Of a stretch of 6,099 nucleotides of DNA, positions 1-5,763 are shown piece after piece. A program made the position numbers and the translations under genes. Within the stretch, counting starts at the first letter, position 1. Every line of letters starts with the position of its first letter. The notes beneath the pieces were generated by a model. It was not told the DNA's origin, searched no databases, and worked only from the letters and a program-made list of their open reading frames with translations. Origin of the DNA: Acidobacteriota bacterium (lineage in GTDB: Bacteria > Acidobacteriota > UBA6911 > RPQK01 > JAPXNP01); the NCBI GenBank assembly GCA_030614585.1, contig JAUWTT010000259.1:1-6099 (forward strand), written 5' to 3'.

Positions 1-163
1 CCCAAAAACTATCAACGCTTGACCCAACCAAGACATGAAATGCAGGTCATTAAACATAGAAATCGTTACCGAAAATCTCATGCCGAATGTGCTTAAGTCA
101 GTGCCATTCGAGACTGTCCCCTTTTCACTTGGTACGTTTTGAATCTGCATGGAGTGTGAAGAA

Positions 164-1855
164 GTGGTTAGAACCGGAATCAAGAACTGGTTTCTCACGA
201 CGGCCTCAATCCTGTTAATTGCCGGACATCTACCCAGCGTAAATGGTGAACCCAAAGCCAGAGTGAAGCTCGTTCTACAAGTCACGGTTGACGGATTGAG
301 GGCCGATCTACTGAGTCGTTATGGCGATCGTTTTGGTGAGGGTGGATTTCGATACTTGTTGAACTCGGGAACTGTCTACACAAACGCACATTACCAGCAT
401 GCCAATACGGAGACAATCGTCGGCCACACGACGCTGGCCACCGGGGCTTTCCCGTCTCAACACGGTATGGTCGGCAATGTCTGGTTTGACCGCGAGCACG
501 GAGAACTCTCCTACAACATTGAGGACGCTAGACATCCGATCATTCCTACCAGAGTGGATGCCTCGAAGGGGGCACAACTCGATCCGTCTCAAAAGCTATC
601 TCGAACCCAGGGTCGCTCTCCAAGCGTGATTCTTGCGGCGACGCTGGGAGATTCCCTCGCGGCATATTACGGTGGCCGGGCCAAGATTTTCGGGGTCTCC
701 GGCAAGGATCGCAGCGCTGTGGCTATGGCTGGCCACGCAGGCAAGGCTTTCTGGTATTCCACCGATACCGGTGATTTCGTTACCAGTACCTATTACTACG
801 ATGCCTATCCGAAATGGGCCAGTGAATGGAATGAACAGCGCAAGGCGGAGTCATACGCCGGGACCTCATGGTCTTTGTTAAATCCTGCTTCAACCTATCT
901 CCTCGCAGCGCAAGATGATCGCCCATATGAAACTGATTTGCGTGGTTACGGCAGAGTCTTCCCTCACCCGTTCGGAGAGGCAGACGACAAGCTCTTCTTC
1001 ACCCGGCTCATTGTCAGCCCAGTAGGGGACAGGCTGATACTCGACCTTTCCAAGGCACTGGTCCGGGCTGAACAACTGGGCCAGGACACGATTCCTGATT
1101 ATTTGTCGATCAGCTTTTCTTCCGTTGACGCGGTCAACCATTTCTTTGGACCTTCGAGTCTGGAGAACGAAGATGTCGTGCTTCAGCTGGATAGGACCCT
1201 GGCGGATCTGTTCGAGTTCATAGAAGAAACGGGTGGTCTCAAGAACACCTTGATCGTACTTTCCGCAGATCACGGCATGGCCGAAATGCCGGAATATATG
1301 GCTGAGTTGGGGCTTGAAGCGGAGCGACTCTATCCTGACGAGTTAATCGGTATCGTGAATGAAGCGGGAAAGAAAATGTTCGGTATCGATGGCATCGCCC
1401 GATTCTTCTTCCGTCCATACCTGTATCTCGATGACACAAAGATCTCAGAAGCTCAGTTGGATCGGAAAGATGTCGAGCAGGCGATCGCCGGGGCACTGAC
1501 CGAAATCAAGGGTATTGCGATCGCGGTTCCCCGCAATGGTGCACTGCCGCTCCAGAAAACCGCGGTTGTAGAACAAATCCAACGAAACTTCCATCCATCC
1601 CGTTCCGGTGACATTTACGTTGTCCAAGATCCTTACTGGTTCCTATTCGACAAGGGCCCTATCGCAACAATGCACGGTTCGCCATGGAGTTACGACACGC
1701 ACGTACCGATCATCTTCGCAGGACCGGGGATACGGTCGAGGACAATACATCGCTTGGTTCATCCGGTGGATGTTGCACCGACGATCGCCGCTTTCCTGGG
1801 CATGTCGCCACCCAGCTCCGCACAAGGTTCGTCCCTCGAAGAAGTCCTTCCGTAG
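164..1855 (+). CDS. Exported PafA-like alkaline phosphatase superfamily enzyme
   Basis: Predicted metal-dependent phosphohydrolase of the type I phosphodiesterase/nucleotide pyrophosphatase-PafA branch, probably releasing phosphate from monoesters outside the cytoplasm. Numbering from GTG 164 (563 aa), the whole two-metal site is visible: D43 (VDG), nucleophile T84 in TxxGH, D322 and H326 (VDAVNH), D369-H370 (ADHG) and H504 (MHG). N105 (GNVWFD) and the K181-D-R183 pair match residues that bind phosphate in PafA, favouring a monoesterase over a diesterase. Residues 1-28 form a signal peptide: basic start, hydrophobic stretch at about 9-24, likely cleavage after VNG. I chose GTG 164 because GGAG lies 9 bases upstream. 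An in-frame ATG at 149 adds five residues, but it has no ribosome-binding site and puts acidic residues before the signal peptide. The substrate cannot be read from sequence. The gene stands alone and converges on the toxin gene. Confidence 0.9.
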   Translation: MVRTGIKNWFLTTASILLIAGHLPSVNGEPKARVKLVLQVTVDGLRADLLSRYGDRFGEGGFRYLLNSGTVYTNAHYQHANTETIVGHTTLATGAFPSQHGMVGNVWFDREHGELSYNIEDARHPIIPTRVDASKGAQLDPSQKLSRTQGRSPSVILAATLGDSLAAYYGGRAKIFGVSGKDRSAVAMAGHAGKAFWYSTDTGDFVTSTYYYDAYPKWASEWNEQRKAESYAGTSWSLLNPASTYLLAAQDDRPYETDLRGYGRVFPHPFGEADDKLFFTRLIVSPVGDRLILDLSKALVRAEQLGQDTIPDYLSISFSSVDAVNHFFGPSSLENEDVVLQLDRTLADLFEFIEETGGLKNTLIVLSADHGMAEMPEYMAELGLEAERLYPDELIGIVNEAGKKMFGIDGIARFFFRPYLYLDDTKISEAQLDRKDVEQAIAGALTEIKGIAIAVPRNGALPLQKTAVVEQIQRNFHPSRSGDIYVVQDPYWFLFDKGPIATMHGSPWSYDTHVPIIFAGPGIRSRTIHRLVHPVDVAPTIAAFLGMSPPSSAQGSSLEEVLP

Positions 1856-1917
1856 TGGGAATTGAGAGGTACGCCCATCTGGATGAGTCTGGCAAATCTA
1901 TTTCCGCCGGCGGTCTC

Positions 1918-2310
1918 TTATGCTTCGAGTAGCCGGAATCCCGTAGCGGGTCGCAGGGCTTTATCGAAAGTGAGAGTGGAAACAGCTCCATCGCTCAGGT
2001 TGGCTTCACCAATGAAATAGTCGGCGAAGTCGCCTTTGCCCCGCCGAAAGCCGGCCACCGATTTCCACACCGTGTCTTTTCGAGCAACCTCGAACTGGGC
2101 GGTACGCAGAATCTGCTCGAGGGCGGTGAGGATCTCCAGTTTCGAGAATCTGTATGCAGAATCCAACACCCAGACCAGTTCACACAAGACGATTGGTTGA
2201 ATCAGGAATACGGCATCGGGTTGTTCGATGGCGACTGCAGCAAGGGCTGACTCTTCCGGGTCATCCTGCGTGAGATAACGTACCAGAACGTTCGTATCGA
2301 GCCCCTGCAT
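1918..2310 (-). CDS. vapC: VapC-type PIN-domain ribonuclease toxin
   Basis: Toxin of a type II toxin-antitoxin pair. PIN-domain VapC proteins are Mg2+-dependent endoribonucleases that cleave tRNA or rRNA when not held by their antitoxin. The 130-residue length is normal. The acidic site is complete: D5 in the opening LDTNVLVRYL motif, E44 in CELVWVL, D94 (with D97) in GDFADYF and D116 in TFDKAL. The toxin therefore looks catalytically intact. Translation is coupled to the antitoxin: the antitoxin TAG and an adjacent TAA are followed directly by this ATG, and a GGGGG run in the last antitoxin codons sits at ribosome-binding distance. The RNA target cannot be predicted. Its 3' end faces the phosphatase gene across 62 bases, where I see no clear terminator. 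Confidence 0.93.
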   Translation of the reverse strand: MQGLDTNVLVRYLTQDDPEESALAAVAIEQPDAVFLIQPIVLCELVWVLDSAYRFSKLEILTALEQILRTAQFEVARKDTVWKSVAGFRRGKGDFADYFIGEANLSDGAVSTLTFDKALRPATGFRLLEA

Positions 2311-2313
2311 TTA

Positions 2314-2550
2314 CTAGTGCCCCCGATTTCGAATCGCCTGGTTCATTTCTTCGACGGAAACCGGTTTTCTTCCGGGACGGCGGAGCAAACCCTTCAGCTT
2401 TCTCACGTCATCGACGGCAGGCCGAATGACAACATCGCCGTTACCGAGAAGGACAAAGTCCAGCTTGTCCCCGGGTCGCAGGTCAAGGTGGTCTCGAATC
2501 GGTTTCGGAATCACTGTCTGACCTTTGGTGCTCAAGGTAGCGGTTGGCAT
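2314..2550 (-). CDS. vapB: VapB antitoxin, AbrB/SpoVT swapped-hairpin fold
   Basis: DNA-binding antitoxin that neutralises the downstream PIN toxin and, in this family, represses its own promoter together with it. It has 78 residues. Residues 5-47 are an AbrB/MazE-like domain: TLSTKGQTVIPKPIRDHL, then PGDKLDFV and the second strand GDVVIRP. This fold dimerises and contacts palindromic DNA. Residues 48-78, including DVRKLKGLL and PVSVEEMNQAI, are the flexible tail that in relatives occupies the toxin active site. It is first in the operon, with the toxin three bases after its stop. No strong ribosome-binding site is visible; GGTAAG just upstream is the best candidate. Palindromes in the leader fit autoregulation. 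Confidence 0.93.
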   Translation of the reverse strand: MPTATLSTKGQTVIPKPIRDHLDLRPGDKLDFVLLGNGDVVIRPAVDDVRKLKGLLRRPGRKPVSVEEMNQAIRNRGH

Positions 2551-2614
2551 ATTCTTACCAGAATCCTAATACTCTACTCTAGTGTAAGATACTTCATTCA
2601 ACAAGACAAGTCTT
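2551..2614 (-). promoter_or_regulatory. Candidate vapBC promoter and operator palindromes
   Basis: Reading the minus strand, TTGTTG (2599-2604) and TAGAGT (2576-2581) are separated by 17 bases and could be the -35 and -10 elements. Three inverted repeats are present: AAGAC-aa-GTCTT (2603-2614, next to the -35), TACnCTAGnGTA (2575-2586, over the -10) and ATTCT-tacc-AGAAT (2551-2564, just before the antitoxin ATG). Palindromes over a promoter are what AbrB-fold antitoxins usually bind. The sequence shows the symmetry; the promoter and operator roles are inferred. Any trmJ promoter would lie in the same divergent gap (to 2672), but I could not identify one. Confidence 0.45.
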
Positions 2615-2672
2615 CAGGCAGGCACACCGGCACAGGAACCTGTTCACGAAGTAATGTAAACTTCCCTCCGAT

Positions 2673-3422
2673 ATGTTCCCGAGACGAGAGAATATCCACT
2701 TCGTGCTGGTGAGAACTCAGTTCGCATCCAACCTGGGCTCATCGGTAAGGGTGATGAAGAACATGGGGTTCGAGCATCTGATTCTCGTCCAACCGGAGTG
2801 CGAAGTGGGTCTGGAGGCGCGAAGCTACGCAATGAAGGGGGCCCCGGTGCTCGACAGAGCCCGGTTTGTCCCCACTCTTGACGAAGTCGCGGATGAACTT
2901 GGATTGTTGATTGGCACAACGGGTCGGTATCGAGGCCGAAAGCCGCGAATGCTCTCCTGCCGGACACTTGTCGAGGACCTGCTTCCGAAGTTCGCTTCTT
3001 CCAAAATCGGCATCGTGCTTGGGTCGGAAGACAACGGCTTGAGGCGAGAAGAGCTTCGCCTGTGTCAGTGGCTGGTTGAGATCCCGACAGGATCGGATTA
3101 CCAGGTCCTCAACCTTGCCCAGGCCGCTGCTATTGTTGCCTACGAGATCCATGTCGGGATGTCGAGTCACGTGGGTGGGGAAACCCTCCACGAGGCAGAT
3201 TCGAAAGAAGTCGAATCGCTCATGTCCCGGATCGAAGAAGCTCTCAACTTACTCGACCTTCCCACCCGACTGTCGGTGGGACGCCTGATGTTACGGTTGA
3301 GGAAGATTACCGGCCGCGCTCAACTCGAACGAGAGGACGTCAATATGCTGCACGGCCTCGTCAAGGAACTTTCACGGAAAATTGGGAGATTAACCACCAA
3401 GGCACCAAGGACACCACGGTAG
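2673..3422 (+). CDS. trmJ: TrmJ-like tRNA 2'-O-methyltransferase (SPOUT/TrmH family)
   Basis: Predicted SAM-dependent enzyme that 2'-O-methylates the ribose at position 32 in the tRNA anticodon loop, acting as a cytoplasmic dimer. The three SpoU/SPOUT motifs are clear: N20 and catalytic R26 in NLGSSVRVMKNMGF, IVLGSEDNGL at 114-123, and VLNLAQAAAIVAYEI at 145-159, which forms the trefoil knot. The TrmJ-typical helical extension (about 175-240) follows, and the length of 249 matches bacterial TrmJ; other TrmH enzymes with this core usually lack this tail. ATG 2673 was chosen because the family begins a few residues before the first strand (NIHFVLV). It has no good ribosome-binding site. The last nine residues (TTKAPRTPR) are encoded by a dispersed repeat and are probably not ancestral. 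TrmJ is well supported, but the exact target nucleotide is family inference. Confidence 0.9.
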   Translation: MFPRRENIHFVLVRTQFASNLGSSVRVMKNMGFEHLILVQPECEVGLEARSYAMKGAPVLDRARFVPTLDEVADELGLLIGTTGRYRGRKPRMLSCRTLVEDLLPKFASSKIGIVLGSEDNGLRREELRLCQWLVEIPTGSDYQVLNLAQAAAIVAYEIHVGMSSHVGGETLHEADSKEVESLMSRIEEALNLLDLPTRLSVGRLMLRLRKITGRAQLEREDVNMLHGLVKELSRKIGRLTTKAPRTPR

Positions 3423-3450
3423 AACCTTAAGTTTCTGTGCTTTTGTGATT
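3391..3450. repeat. Dispersed CACCAAGG-type repeat covering the trmJ 3' end
   Basis: Bases 3391-3419 consist of ACCAAGG/CACCA units that begin inside trmJ and supply its last codons. Bases 3431-3450 form a rough opposite arm: against 3392-3408, the reverse complement matches at 12 of 17 positions. I recall similar CACCAAGGCACCAAGG strings from intergenic regions of many environmental bacterial genomes, but could not check this here. It lies between two convergent genes and may serve as a weak bidirectional transcription end, though it lacks a run of T after a strong stem. Confidence 0.55.
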
Positions 3451-3471
3451 CAATCCGTCAACAGAAGAACT

Positions 3472-4761
3472 CTAATCTCTCACTACATCCATGAACGAGG
3501 AAACCGAAAACACTGCCTGCCCGATTCCGGGCTGTCCGTATCCTGGAGGAGCCGGCAGCCCATGCTTCTCGAGAAGGTCTCTCCAGGTTTTCAGGAGGGC
3601 CACATGGTACTCCAAGGGAGCACCCCCACGATTCTCAGCGCCGAGTTGAGTTATCGGCTCAGGACACCAGGTGGTGAACCTGGTGACAATCCGATTCGAC
3701 ATGAAGAAATCCAAACCTTCAGCTGTGGATGCAATCGCCTCTTCGACGCTAACAAACCCAAAGGGCTTCGCCATCTCGATCCCGGCAACAAAGTTGGGTA
3801 TCACGTGTTGAGGTCCAAAAACTTCTCCAGCGTCGAGAATCCGTTCGATCCAAACATCGCGGCCAACGTATTCTTCCTTGCCCGGACAGATCGCGCGGAA
3901 CAGTTCAGGCTCCCAGATTTCGTAATTCGGATGGTAGATCTGGACTCCCACATCTTTCAGCACCTGCGCTTCACTTTTCGGCAGCGCCTGCACAACGGCT
4001 TTACTGATCCATCTGCCGGGAAACTCCCTCTCAATCGCCTCCGGGTATCGGGCATAGAACTCAACTTCCTTGAGTCCATTCAGGCTCGAGGTCACGCTTC
4101 CGCCTGTCACAGTATAGGCCCGGCTTTCAGAATCGGTCTCCTGGATGATGCTGAGCGCTTCGAGGACTTCCCCGACTGACTTCACAGCGGTGTAGGAACG
4201 TCCTGTCCGCTTCTGCTGGCGGTAGTTCTCGTTAATGTCGCAGAACTTGCACTCGTCTTTTCGGCCGTGGTAGTGGCACAACCGAAAGACCGTCAGATAA
4301 ACCAGGTAGCCCCATTCGATCGAAGGGGCGATGTCAGAGATAGGCTTGCCGTTCGAGAGTGTCCTCCCGTAGTAGTCCGGCGCACGGGGATACCGAACCC
4401 CACACACCTCTTTCCTTTCAAGCGTCAGGATCAGTTTACCTTCATCAGAGATCGCCACTTTGTAAGGTGAGGAAGGATTCACTCTGACTGAGATAATCGT
4501 CCGGCGAAAACTCCGACGCCCTCCGATCAAACAGATCTCCTCGGGCACCCGCAGGTTCTCCTGTTTGTCCATTTCCGAGATGGGGACGAGATCGAACGAG
4601 AAAATGAAGTAAGCCTTCGGTTTGTATCCCGAAGCGACGCGGAGCACATCTTCGGAGAAGGCTATTCCAGTACGCAAGATGTCTTCTTTGAAGATAGCTT
4701 CAGGGGGAAGATCAGTGTATTGCTCGACCAGGCCTTCAACCAGTTCCCAGCGAGGTCCCAT
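3472..4761 (-). CDS. Radical SAM protein of unknown function, CX8CX2C cluster
   Basis: Likely a [4Fe-4S]/S-adenosylmethionine radical enzyme. C162, C171 and C174 form CX8CX2C (LCHYHGRKDECKFCD), with the CxFC ending typical of radical SAM proteins but wider first spacing than the usual CX3CX2C. TVTGGS at 217-222 sits where the SAM-binding GGE-type motif is expected after the first barrel strands. Later segments (IYHPNYEIWEPELF at 275-288, the WIERILDAGEVFG helix, NFVAGIEM at 323-330) resemble the layout of biotin synthase/HydE-type barrels. Residues 1-150 are an N-terminal region I do not recognise, with SFDLVPI and YYGRTLSNGKPISDIAP. The substrate is unknown. ATG 4761 is the first ordinary start in the frame, but it has no ribosome-binding site, and the open frame continues upstream with protein-like sequence. 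It shares its strand with mglBA, 312 bases downstream, and is convergent with trmJ. Confidence 0.85.
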   Translation of the reverse strand: MGPRWELVEGLVEQYTDLPPEAIFKEDILRTGIAFSEDVLRVASGYKPKAYFIFSFDLVPISEMDKQENLRVPEEICLIGGRRSFRRTIISVRVNPSSPYKVAISDEGKLILTLERKEVCGVRYPRAPDYYGRTLSNGKPISDIAPSIEWGYLVYLTVFRLCHYHGRKDECKFCDINENYRQQKRTGRSYTAVKSVGEVLEALSIIQETDSESRAYTVTGGSVTSSLNGLKEVEFYARYPEAIEREFPGRWISKAVVQALPKSEAQVLKDVGVQIYHPNYEIWEPELFRAICPGKEEYVGRDVWIERILDAGEVFGPQHVIPNFVAGIEMAKPFGFVSVEEAIASTAEGLDFFMSNRIVTRFTTWCPEPITQLGAENRGGAPLEYHVALLKTWRDLLEKHGLPAPPGYGQPGIGQAVFSVSSFMDVVRD

Positions 4762-4833
4762 GTCGGTCAGCGTAACAGAAAGGGCTTTCCCGATGCCAGT
4801 GGGGTGAATGTCGAACGACGAACGACGAACGGT

Positions 4834-4903
4834 CCCTTTGCGTTCTTTGCGGCTTGGCGTGAGACAAGTTCATTTCACGCAAAGGCGCCAAGTTCGCTAA
4901 GGG
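4834..4903. repeat. Large imperfect hairpin repeat (TTTGCG/CGCAAAGG type)
   Basis: Arms 4834-4862 and 4875-4903 are inverted repeats of 29 bases matching at 23 positions, around a 12-base loop. The arms are made of CTTTGCG- and CTTGGCG-like units. The transcript in either direction could fold into a long stem, which could affect processing or termination between mglA and the radical SAM gene. I recall similar CGCAAAGGCGCAAAG strings between genes in environmental genomes. Confidence 0.7.
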
Positions 4904-4927
4904 TAAGGTTTTCGATTACGAGCATCC

Positions 4928-4960
4928 CCCTTCGCCAAGGCTACGGAGGACAGGCGGAGC
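4928..4960. repeat. Short dispersed repeat reading LRQGYGGQ
   Basis: The plus strand here (CTTCGCCAAGGCTACGGAGG onward) would translate as LRQGYGGQ at 4930-4953. I recall this octapeptide from many spurious predicted proteins in environmental genomes, which marks it as a dispersed repeat rather than a gene. Its ends can pair: 4930-4936 with 4953-4959, six of seven bases. Confidence 0.55.
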
Positions 4961-4973
4961 ACAAGTGAAGATC

Positions 4974-5072
4974 CCAAGCCTCAGGTCTCAAGCCTAGTTC
5001 CCAGTTCCTTTTCGCTCGTCATTCGACGTTCGTCGTTCGCACTTCCATGAGCCCCCAACTCCCAGTTCCCAG
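4974..5072. repeat. CAAGCCT and CCCAGTTCC repeat tracts flanking the right arm
   Basis: CAAGCCT occurs twice at 4975-4996. CCCAGTTCC then occurs at 5000-5008 and again at 5061-5069 within AACTCCCAGTTCCCAGCTC (5058-5074 region). The two CCCAGTTCC copies lie on either side of the right inverted-repeat arm. The second tract runs up to the stop codon of mglA, so the repeats reach directly to the end of that gene. Confidence 0.5.
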
Positions 5073-5073
5073 C

Positions 5074-5667
5074 TCACGCCGAGATCTCCTGTTCGAGGTT
5101 GACGAGTATTTGCCGGATCACGTCCTTCAATGTTTCGCGGACACCATTGTTCTGACTCGCTACCGCTTCGAAAACCGGTTCTTCCGCCAGCAGGAGTTCC
5201 CGAACGAGGTAATCGGCTTCATGGATATCACCCAGATCACGCTTGTTCAGCTGGAGAGCATAAGGAAAGTTGCGGACATCCAGACTGTAGTACTGGAGGT
5301 TCTTTTTCAAGTCTCTCAGTGCTTCCAGGTTGGCGTCCATTCGAATCCGGGTGGAATCCGCAACAAACACCATCCCATCTGCCCCTCGGAAGACCAGTTG
5401 GCGAGGAGCCGCATAGCAGACTTGTCCCGGCACTGAATACAGGTGCACCCTTACCCGAAAACCTCGGACTTCACCCAGGTTCAGGGGCAGGAAGTCGAAG
5501 TAAAGGGTGCGCTCCATTTCGGTATAAAGCGAAACCAACCTTCCTCTGGCTCGTGGTTTCACTGAGCGGTAGATTTGCGTAATGTTCGTGGTTTTTCCGG
5601 AGAGGCCTGGACCGCAATAGACGATCTTGTAATTGATCTCCCGCCTTGCATAGTTGATATATGGCAC
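5074..5667 (-). CDS. mglA: MglA-family Ras-like small GTPase
   Basis: Cytoplasmic polarity-switch GTPase. In Myxococcus, MglA-GTP marks the leading pole and controls gliding and type IV pilus motility. All G motifs are present in 197 residues: the P-loop GPGLSGKT at 19-26, the MERTLYFDFLPL switch region with R53 and T54, YSVPGQ at 77-82 with Q82 (MglA-type in place of DxxG), and NKRD at 141-144. R53 and Q82 fall at the numbers of the MglA hydrolysis residues, so the enzyme looks active. The start is GTG 5667: it gives the family N-terminus (xxxINYxxREIN), a TAG lies two codons upstream in frame, and GGGGTAG sits at ribosome-binding distance. The MglB gene ends 96 bases upstream on the same strand, implying an operon. 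The 96-base gap shows no clear terminator or promoter. Confidence 0.93.
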   Translation of the reverse strand: MPYINYARREINYKIVYCGPGLSGKTTNITQIYRSVKPRARGRLVSLYTEMERTLYFDFLPLNLGEVRGFRVRVHLYSVPGQVCYAAPRQLVFRGADGMVFVADSTRIRMDANLEALRDLKKNLQYYSLDVRNFPYALQLNKRDLGDIHEADYLVRELLLAEEPVFEAVASQNNGVRETLKDVIRQILVNLEQEISA

Positions 5668-5763
5668 AGCAATCTACCCCAGCCTAAGTCAAATCAACCT
5701 GGCTCATCGCAAATATTTTGCTCTTGTAGTCTCGATTAGAACACAGCACTCTGGAAGATTATA

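Larger units (their letters stand above)
4812..5039. repeat. Element-like unit bounded by 20-base inverted repeats
   Basis: The left arm CGAACGACGAACGACGAACG (4812-4831) matches the reverse complement of 5020-5039 at 18 of 20 positions, with the outermost 13 identical. The left arm is itself a run of GAACGAC units. The pair encloses 188 bases that carry the other repeats. I see no obvious target-site duplication outside the arms and no coding sequence inside, so it could be a small non-autonomous element or simply two copies of one repeat in opposite orientation. Confidence 0.6.
4762..5073. other. Gene-free spacer filled with nested repeats
   Basis: These 312 bases between mglA and the radical SAM gene contain no credible gene. 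The few short open frames are low-complexity translations of repeat DNA. About 50 bases next to the radical SAM start (4762-4811) read as an in-frame protein extension; the rest is occupied by at least four repeat types, listed separately. Any promoter for the radical SAM gene should lie here, but I see no convincing -35/-10 pair. Confidence 0.8.

Noticed and set aside
1..148. Possible promoter or gene remnant before the phosphatase, including TTGACC at 19-24 and GACTGTCCCCTTTT at 112-125
   Set aside because: No -10 element lies at proper spacing from TTGACC, and no coding frame is convincing. The CTGTCCCC string resembles repeats I have seen elsewhere, but one copy is not enough to call.
1904..1913. 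CCGCCGGCGG palindrome between the phosphatase and vapC as a terminator
   Set aside because: It has no loop and no following T-run in either direction, so it does not look like an intrinsic terminator.
2636..2645. GAACCTGTTC as a LexA-type site upstream of trmJ
   Set aside because: The half-site spacing is two bases, whereas the Gram-positive type LexA box has four; nothing else suggests SOS control.
3445..4179. Plus-strand open frame of 244 codons opposite the radical SAM gene
   Set aside because: It is antisense to a strongly supported enzyme gene and shows no domain or protein-like pattern of its own.
4720..4968. Plus-strand open frame of 82 codons across the radical SAM start and the repeats
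   Set aside because: Its first part is antisense to the radical SAM gene and the remainder translates repeat DNA; there is no ribosome-binding site or recognisable domain.
4812..5072. CRISPR array
   Set aside because: The repeats are of different families, mostly inverted and without regular spacers, and no cas gene is near.
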